A stretch of 6,298 nt of DNA from an uncultured Chloroflexaceae bacterium (GTDB taxonomy: Bacteria; Chloroflexota; Chloroflexia; Chloroflexales; Chloroflexaceae): positions 1 to 6,298 of the forward strand of contig CAKZQX010000235.1 of NCBI GenBank assembly GCA_937141995.1, written 5' to 3'. The translations under genes were made by a program, and so were the position numbers. The notes beneath the pieces were generated by a model. The model was not told the origin of the DNA, ran no database searches, and saw nothing but the letters and a program-made list of their open reading frames with translations. Below are positions 1 to 4,283 of the stretch, piece by piece. Numbering within the stretch: position 1 is the stretch's first letter; each line of letters begins with the position of its first letter.

Positions 1-1062
1 AGAGAAGGCCGCATACTGGGTCCAGTTGTCCGCCAGCCAGGTGGACATCAGCAGCATTCGGACGGTCTTCAGCTTCTTCTGACCGTACAGATCGGTCGGC
101 AGATTGCCGGGAGCGCCATCCTCATAGGCATAGAAGTTGCGCGAGTTGTGGCAGTAGTTACAGCCCTCGCCAATCGACCAGCCCATGTAGTTCATAGCAC
201 CTTGATTGATATTCGTCTGATCCTGCGATGGCCCGGCGATGCCGTCATAGTTGTAGGCCAGCGCCAGGGTACCACGACCACTGGTGGGATCAGCCGGGTT
301 GTACGGCCGCCAGACCTCATAGTTGTAGGTCTTCCAGAGGATCGCTTTCTCGAGCGATACCAGACCCTGCAGTTCCGGCGGTTTACGCGACATCTCGGTA
401 ATGGGCTCACCCGTTGTACCGTCGATGACCGTAACATTCACATCAATCGGCTGGTTCAGTTGCTCAAACTCCGGCCCCCAGGTCGGCATGTTCACCGGCT
501 CGCCGTAGTGACATGTAGCACAACGCACATAATTGCCCTGATAGTTGGGCAGGTTCACAATATAGTTTGCGTTGATATCCCGGGTTAACTGAAGCATCAA
601 GAGACCCGCCGTTTTCTGCGGAATATTGTAGGATGCAAAGTTTTGCAGATCGTGACAGTACTGACACCCTACCCCAATTCCGGCCGACAAATTCTGCATG
701 TAGGACCAGATCTGCGCCGTGGTCAAACCAGTCAACACCTGCACATTCTGCGGCTGCTGATACTGGTTGATATACTCCTGACCGGCCTGAATACCAGCCT
801 GCCAGGCATCAGCCCCCAACCATGGCTCTCGCGGATCACCCTCCGGAACCACATTCGGCTCCGCGTTGACGATTTGCTGGATCTGCGCGCTGTAGTCAAA
901 CCGCTGCTGCGCGGCGATAGCTGCCTGGCGGCGCTCGGGACCACTCGCAAGCTCATAGATCCAGTAGAACGTTGCCGTTGTAACGACCGCCACCACTGCG
1001 CCGACAATTATGGAGATAATGACGGCAAGCTGGCGGTCATTCGGCCCTTGTTGTGCTTGCAT
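1..1062 (-). CDS. pufC: PufC, membrane-anchored multiheme reaction-centre cytochrome c (partial, C-terminus off window)
   Basis: Reading leftwards from an ATG at 1062, 354 codons are open to the window edge with no stop. A GAGGAG ribosome site (1071-1076) lies 8 nt upstream and supports this start. Residues about 12-36 form one hydrophobic helix without a lipobox cysteine, so the protein is probably held by an uncleaved N-terminal anchor with the heme domain outside the membrane. Three c-type heme motifs are visible: CQYCH 133-137, CATCH 181-185 and CNYCH 301-305. Likely distal Met ligands are M122 and M290, each 11 residues before its first Cys, and M156, 25 before. An LLM motif at 337-339 mirrors the one at 154-156, so a fourth heme site is expected just beyond the edge. 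The family is the tetraheme cytochrome (c-554 in Chloroflexus) that re-reduces the photo-oxidised special pair. The third gene of the puf cluster, it appears to have its own promoter (1278-1306). Identity is firm; the heme ligands are inferred. Confidence 0.95.
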   Translation of the reverse strand, partial: MQAQQGPNDRQLAVIISIIVGAVVAVVTTATFYWIYELASGPERRQAAIAAQQRFDYSAQIQQIVNAEPNVVPEGDPREPWLGADAWQAGIQAGQEYINQYQQPQNVQVLTGLTTAQIWSYMQNLSAGIGVGCQYCHDLQNFASYNIPQKTAGLLMLQLTRDINANYIVNLPNYQGNYVRCATCHYGEPVNMPTWGPEFEQLNQPIDVNVTVIDGTTGEPITEMSRKPPELQGLVSLEKAILWKTYNYEVWRPYNPADPTSGRGTLALAYNYDGIAGPSQDQTNINQGAMNYMGWSIGEGCNYCHNSRNFYAYEDGAPGNLPTDLYGQKKLKTVRMLLMSTWLADNWTQYAAFS

Positions 1063-1277
1063 AAGCAAGTCTCCTCAATTCCAGGTCAGAAGTCGGGACC
1101 GACACACAGGCTACAACAGGCGATCTGCTGCCGTCCGGCCTCTAACGTCGCGATTAAGGCGAATACGTACCCCACCCACCCTATGACATAAAGGACAACA
1201 AACACAACCCACTACGAGCCTCAATATCGTAGTTTACTGCCGGAAATATTCTTTCCCTCCCGGTGTCCTTGTTGCCT

Positions 1278-1306
1278 ATTATACAACTTCCGTTCGCCCG
1301 GGTCAA
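1278..1306 (-). promoter_or_regulatory. Predicted sigma-70-type promoter for pufC
   Basis: Read on the minus strand, TTGACC (1306-1301) is followed after exactly 17 bases by TATAAT (1283-1278), 11 of 12 consensus positions. It lies downstream of the pufA terminator and upstream of pufC, so transcription would start near 1271 and leave a leader of about 210 nt before the pufC ATG. I see no clear hairpin or operator in that leader (1063-1270). Position, spacing and match make this convincing, but no start site has been mapped. Confidence 0.8.
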
Positions 1307-1342
1307 TCCATTGTTTTATTTGCAAAAGCTGTGTGTTGTGCG

Positions 1343-1381
1343 AAAAAATACAACCGCCAGCAGGCCCTGCTGGCGGTTGTA
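1343..1381 (-). terminator. Intrinsic terminator after pufA
   Basis: A perfect 15-bp inverted repeat (arms 1381-1367 and 1363-1349, 3-base loop) rich in G and C is followed on the minus strand directly by six T (1348-1343). It begins about 30 nt after the pufA stop codon. This is a textbook Rho-independent terminator. It may also protect the 3' end of the antenna message, as hairpins do in purple-bacterial puf mRNAs; that part is inference. Only a fraction of transcripts, if any, should read through to pufC. Confidence 0.9.
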
Positions 1382-1410
1382 CGGTGTTCTCACTCACCGG
1401 ATGACCAGGC

Positions 1411-1611
1411 TTACATCAGGCCCAGGGTCGCCAAGACCATCATCGCACCTTGGAAGAGAGCCTCGGGTGCCGCTTCGGTCTGCTGCAACACCGGATCGAT
1501 CCAGTTATAACGTGGCGAGCTAAGAACCAGGAAATGGATGAGCAGTGCAACCACCAGGCCTAAGATGCTGAAAATGATTGCATTCGTTCGAACTGCGCTT
1601 CGTGAAGTCAT
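1411..1611 (-). CDS. pufA: B808-866-type light-harvesting alpha polypeptide (precursor)
   Basis: This 66-residue single-helix antenna protein pairs with PufB to bind bacteriochlorophyll in the ring around the reaction centre. A short polar N-terminus (MTSRSAVRTN) is followed by a membrane helix at about 11-32. Within it lies H26 in the ALLIHF motif, the expected axial ligand of the long-wavelength bacteriochlorophyll, and then SSPRYNW (31-37). The sequence closely resembles Chloroflexus B808-866 alpha. The mature C. aurantiacus polypeptide is about 44 residues, so residues after about 40, including a second hydrophobic stretch (51-66), look like a C-terminal extension that may be removed; this is inferred from remembered family data. 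The start is set by AGGAGGA at 1621-1627, 9 nt upstream. The gene follows pufB after an 18-nt gap, its ribosome site lying in that gap, so the two are surely cotranscribed. A strong terminator follows. Confidence 0.95.
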   Translation of the reverse strand: MTSRSAVRTNAIIFSILGLVVALLIHFLVLSSPRYNWIDPVLQQTEAAPEALFQGAMMVLATLGLM

Positions 1612-1629
1612 AATATCCTATCCTCCTTC

Positions 1630-1815
1630 TTACGGCATTGCTGTGACGGTATCGAGACCGAGCCACGGCCGCCAGACGAACACCAGGATGTGGGCGAGGA
1701 TGGCGATGACCATAAAGCCGTAGATGGACTTAACCACGATGTCGTGGATCAACCAGTCCTGGTTGTTGAACAGTGAACGCCACTTTGGTGGTACCAAATC
1801 GTCTTCGTCACGCAT
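1630..1815 (-). CDS. pufB: B808-866-type light-harvesting beta polypeptide
   Basis: This 61-residue antenna beta subunit partners with PufA in the membrane. It has an acidic N-terminus (MRDEDDLVPPKW), an amphipathic stretch with H24 (WLIHD), a membrane helix at about 25-48, and H42 (LAHIL) near its end, followed by WRPWL. H42 is the expected ligand of the B866 pigment and H24 the likely ligand of the B808 pigment, by analogy with other Chloroflexales antennae. An upstream in-frame ATG at 1851 would add 12 residues. I prefer 1815 because GGGAGG (1823-1828) sits 7 nt before it and the protein then begins like the known Chloroflexus beta polypeptide. About eight residues after the PWL motif exceed the mature C. 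aurantiacus form and may be trimmed. The gene is first in its operon, driven by a full-consensus promoter at 1988-2016. Confidence 0.95.
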   Translation of the reverse strand: MRDEDDLVPPKWRSLFNNQDWLIHDIVVKSIYGFMVIAILAHILVFVWRPWLGLDTVTAMP

Positions 1816-1890
1816 GGTTAAACCTCCCATGTACAAACTATCCTGATCCAAACAGAGATCCCGTAAAACTTCGTGTCACCTGGGAATGCG

Positions 1891-1959
1891 ATACATCGTT
1901 GTCTTCATTTACCTTGCTACCCGCCTCCCCTCTGGTGAGTAGTGTTGGCTGTGATGTAT
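1891..1959 (-). other. Possible structured leader of pufBA mRNA
   Basis: The predicted leader runs from about 1981 to 1816. It contains a 7-bp inverted repeat (GATGTAT 1953-1959 with ATACATC 1891-1897). Between these arms is a second imperfect stem (1917-1925 with 1934-1942, one mismatch and one wobble) whose 8-base loop is AGAGGGGA in the RNA. The stems are short and the outer loop is wide, so this is only a candidate structure. No known riboswitch class is recognised. Confidence 0.35.
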
Positions 1960-1987
1960 GTCTTGCAATCCCCATCGGCTTGATGTA

Positions 1988-2016
1988 ATTATATAGGAAT
2001 CAATACGGTTTGTCAA
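1988..2016 (-). promoter_or_regulatory. Full-consensus sigma-70-type promoter of pufBA
   Basis: On the minus strand TTGACA (2016-2011) and TATAAT (1993-1988) are separated by exactly 17 bases, a 12 of 12 match with ideal spacing. Transcription should start near 1981. It faces pufB with no other gene between. Such a strong promoter suits an abundant antenna mRNA. Any oxygen or light control would have to come from a repressor, from the repeats just upstream, or from the leader. Confidence 0.88.
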
Positions 2017-2026
2017 TAGTTGCTTT

Positions 2027-2076
2027 TGAGCAAAATGGGACCAATTTGTAATCCGCATTAACGCAAATTTTACTCA
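2027..2076. repeat. Inverted repeat upstream of the pufBA promoter
   Basis: TGAGCAAAAT (2027-2036) and ATTTTACTCA (2067-2076) form an inverted repeat matching at 9 of 10 positions. It starts 11 bp upstream of the pufB -35 box. Overlapping it is a second pair, AATTTG (2043-2048) and CAAATT (2064-2069). The location suits a regulator or upstream-activation site, but the half-sites are widely spaced and AT-rich, so chance cannot be excluded. Confidence 0.4.
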
Positions 2077-2118
2077 ACCGGCATGATGCGGTTTTCCTTA
2101 TTCCAATGCGGTATTCCT
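2053..2118. promoter_or_regulatory. ATGCGG motif cluster, candidate operator
   Basis: Two near-identical 13-mers, ATGCGGTTTTCCT (2086-2098) and ATGCGGTATTCCT (2106-2118), lie 20 bp apart, close to two helical turns. A third copy of the core, inverted (CCGCAT, 2053-2058), lies nearer to the pufB promoter. Repeated same-face motifs upstream of a promoter are typical of regulator sites. The regulator is unknown, and the cluster could serve either of the divergent units. Confidence 0.4.
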
Positions 2119-2294
2119 GGGAGACGCCGGGGGATTAAACCGGGGTGTGAACAGGTCATATGGCTTTTTTTTTGCTTAAAAGGAATTTTAGGGATTTTTG
2201 ATTTTGCTTCCTGCGAACTTTTTGCGCAAACGACATACCCTCCTTTTCTTGCTTATTGTCAACCGGATCACCCGTGCCGCACCGACCGTTCAGG
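2119..2294. other. Non-coding AT-rich part of the divergent spacer
   Basis: This is the remainder of the gene-free stretch between pufB and the first ABC gene (1816-2371). It is richer in A and T than the flanking genes and includes a run of nine T (2165-2173) with no convincing stem in front of it. Short open frames here lack ribosome sites and give protein sequences with no recognisable family features. I see no RNA gene or repeat. Confidence 0.5.
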
Positions 2295-2303
2295 TGCTAT
2301 ACT
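2295..2303 (+). promoter_or_regulatory. Possible extended -10 promoter of the ABC exporter pair
   Basis: TGC followed by TATACT (2298-2303) fits an extended -10 element, which can work without a good -35 box; the -35 position (about 2275-2280) is poor. Transcription would start near 2310, about 60 nt before the ABC start codon. It is much weaker than the pufB promoter facing the other way. Support is motif and position only. Confidence 0.45.
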
Positions 2304-2371
2304 GGTACGTACGTTCGTTTGCAACGTGTATCACTTGCAGTAACTACGCTGAAGAGGGGAAAACATCTGCT

Positions 2372-4201
2372 ATGCATAGCCTGCGTCACCTCTGGCCCTA
2401 CGCGGCGCGTTATCGTTACCTGCTGCTGGCCGGATCGCTCTGTGCGGCCGCTGGTGCCGCCGTCAGCACGCTGGGGCCGTATATTTTGCGCCTGGCAGTG
2501 GATGCGATCCAGGCGGGGCAGCTTACCAGTCAGGTGTTGCTGAGTTATGGTGGGTTGATCCTGCTGGTGGCCTGTTTCGATGGGCTCTTCAAATTCGGTC
2601 AGCGCATATTGATCGGGGGTGTCTCCCATCGGATTGACTTCGATCTACGGGCGGCCCTGTTTGACCGCCTGATGCTGCTCGATCAGGAGTTCTACAGCCA
2701 GATGCATACCGGCGACCTGATGGCCCGGATGACCAATGATCTGAGCGCGGTACGGCAGTTTCTTGGCCCCGGCCTGAGCAGTAGTTTTACCGCGCTGCTG
2801 ACGCTGCCCGCCGCCACGGTGCTGATGCTGCTGATCAACGTTCCGCTAACACTGGTGGTGCTGCTGCTGTTGCCGCTGGTGACCATTGTCTTTGTGCTGC
2901 TGGGCCGGCGTATGCGGCGGGCCTTCTCTGCGGTGCAGGATCAGTTCGGCAACCTCTCAACGCGTACTCAGGAAAACTTCAGCGGCATTCGGACCATCAA
3001 AGCTTATGCGCAAGAGGAGGCCGAGTTGCGCGTCTTCACAACGGCCAATGACCACTACCGCCAGTTGAATCTGCGCTATGCCCGGTTAAGTGGGGTGTTG
3101 TGGCCGGGGGTCACGCTTATTCTGGGGAGTGTGGCTGCGCTGGTGCTGCTCGTCGGCGGACGCCTGGTGGCGCAGGGGCAGATCACGCTGGGCGAACTGG
3201 TTCAGTTCAATGCCTACCTGGGCCTGTTGACCTGGCCGATGATCGCGCTGGGCTGGATGGTCAATCTCTATCAGCAGGCGGTCGCCTCGACGGAGCGCCT
3301 GAACGCCGTGCTGCAGCGCCAACCGATGATTACCTCACCCACGGATGCTTCCTTTGATCAAGAAATCGCGGGCGAAGTGGAGTTTCAGGATGTCGGGGTG
3401 CGCTTTGCCGCTCCGGAACCGGTAGCGGATGCCACGCACCTGACGACTGATCAAAGGAGGGGAAACGGGCAGCCACCGGAAGACTGGGTCTTGCGGCATA
3501 TCTCGTTCCGGGTACCACGCGGAACTTCGCTGGCAATTGTCGGGGCAACCGGCGGTGGCAAAACCTCGCTGATCAGTCTGCTGGGCCGGGTGCGTGATCC
3601 CGGCGAGGGTACCATCCTGATCGACGGTCGAGATGTGCGCACGCTGCCACTCGACCGTCTGCGCCAGCGCATCGGCTATGTGCCGCAGGAGACGTTCCTC
3701 TTCAGCATCTCGTTGCGCGAGAATGTCACCTTTGGCCGGTCAGGGCAACCTGACGGTATGGAACCTGTCTCGGACGAGCAGATCCGGCGCGCAGTCGAAA
3801 TCTCGCGCCTGAGCAACGATCTGGTTCAGTTCCCGGATGGGCTGGATACACTGATCGGCGAGCGGGGCGTCACGCTATCGGGCGGACAGAAGCAGCGGGT
3901 AGCAATTGCCCGCGCCATCCTGCGCGATCCGGCAATTCTGGTGCTGGACGACGCCCTGAGCAGCGTGGATACCCACACAGCCGCGCAGATCCTGGCGGGA
4001 CTGCGCACGGTGATGCAGGGGCGCACCAGCATCATCATTGCCCAGCGGATCGCCACCGTCAAAGATGCCGACCAGATTGTCGTGCTGCATGACGGGCGCA
4101 TCGTTGAACGGGGCACACACCACGCGTTGCTCCGGCAGGGCGGGCGCTATGCCGCCATGTACCGCCGCGAACTGCTGGAGGCCGAGCTTGCTGATGAGTG
4201 A
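2372..4201 (+). CDS. ABC exporter half-transporter with degenerate ATPase residues (heterodimer subunit 1)
   Basis: The 609-residue protein is a fused membrane and ATPase domain. Six membrane helices lie within residues 16-300 (clear ones at 16-39, 54-78, 139-177 as a pair, 243-263 and 274-297). The ATPase domain has Walker A GATGGGKT 391-398, Q-loop Q439, signature LSGGQ 502-506 and Walker B ending at D526. The next residue, normally the catalytic Glu, is D527, and the H-loop His is replaced by Q558. The A-loop aromatic is also absent (VRFAAP, about 343-348), and about 20 extra residues precede Walker A. These changes mark the degenerate partner of a heterodimeric exporter of the TM287/288, BmrCD or LmrCD kind. 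The open frame extends upstream to 2198, but 2372 is preferred: GAGGGG lies at 2354-2359 (a rather long 12-nt spacing), the possible promoter lies inside the longer frame, and the N-terminus then has normal family length. The substrate is unknown; multidrug or lipid export is a guess. Confidence 0.92.
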   Translation: MHSLRHLWPYAARYRYLLLAGSLCAAAGAAVSTLGPYILRLAVDAIQAGQLTSQVLLSYGGLILLVACFDGLFKFGQRILIGGVSHRIDFDLRAALFDRLMLLDQEFYSQMHTGDLMARMTNDLSAVRQFLGPGLSSSFTALLTLPAATVLMLLINVPLTLVVLLLLPLVTIVFVLLGRRMRRAFSAVQDQFGNLSTRTQENFSGIRTIKAYAQEEAELRVFTTANDHYRQLNLRYARLSGVLWPGVTLILGSVAALVLLVGGRLVAQGQITLGELVQFNAYLGLLTWPMIALGWMVNLYQQAVASTERLNAVLQRQPMITSPTDASFDQEIAGEVEFQDVGVRFAAPEPVADATHLTTDQRRGNGQPPEDWVLRHISFRVPRGTSLAIVGATGGGKTSLISLLGRVRDPGEGTILIDGRDVRTLPLDRLRQRIGYVPQETFLFSISLRENVTFGRSGQPDGMEPVSDEQIRRAVEISRLSNDLVQFPDGLDTLIGERGVTLSGGQKQRVAIARAILRDPAILVLDDALSSVDTHTAAQILAGLRTVMQGRTSIIIAQRIATVKDADQIVVLHDGRIVERGTHHALLRQGGRYAAMYRRELLEAELADE

Positions 4202-4223
4202 GGCGTGAAATGTATGGGATACG

Positions 4224-4279
4224 AACTACAGACTACGAATTACAGACTACAGACTACAGACTACGGACTACGGAGTACA
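4224..4279 (+). repeat. Heptamer tandem repeat between the two ABC genes
   Basis: About eight consecutive 7-bp units fill the intergenic gap: AACTACA, GACTACG, AATTACA, GACTACA, GACTACA, GACTACG, GACTACG, GAGTACA. The phase is unbroken and the variation is by substitution only. GGAG (4272-4275), the likely ribosome site of the second ABC gene, falls inside the last units. Units are directly adjacent, with no spacers, so this is not a CRISPR array. Repeat number could change by slippage and alter the distance between the two coding regions. Confidence 0.9.
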
Positions 4280-4283
4280 GAAT

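Noticed and set aside
148..588. A 146-codon plus-strand open frame opposite pufC.
   Set aside because: The opposite strand encodes heme motifs of a known cytochrome family throughout this stretch; the plus-strand protein has no family features.
643..1191. A 182-codon plus-strand open frame opposite the pufC N-terminus and leader.
   Set aside because: It overlaps the pufC membrane anchor and first heme region antisense, and its sequence is not protein-like for any family I recognise.
1263..1523. An 86-codon plus-strand frame across the pufA-pufC gap.
   Set aside because: It runs antisense through the terminator hairpin and pufA, both of which explain the sequence better.
1984..2040. PpsR/CrtJ (TGT-N12-ACA) or FNR (TTGAT-N4-ATCAA) sites at the pufB promoter.
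   Set aside because: Reading both strands I find no TGT-N12-ACA match at the promoter and only an FNR half-site (TTGAT) in the -35/-10 spacer, too little to support a call.
2161..2175. Run of nine T as a transcription terminator.
   Set aside because: No convincing GC-rich stem lies directly before it, and no plus-strand gene upstream needs one.
2083..2343. An 86-codon plus-strand frame in the divergent spacer.
   Set aside because: No ribosome site, overlaps the repeat cluster and the possible promoter, and the composition is not like the neighbouring genes.
2198..2371. Upstream in-frame extension of the first ABC gene by 58 residues.
   Set aside because: It lacks a ribosome site, spans the possible promoter, and adds residues not expected in half-transporters of this family. 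The start at 2372 gives a normal N-terminus.
4224..4279. Repeat array as CRISPR.
   Set aside because: The units are 7 bp and directly adjacent, without spacers.
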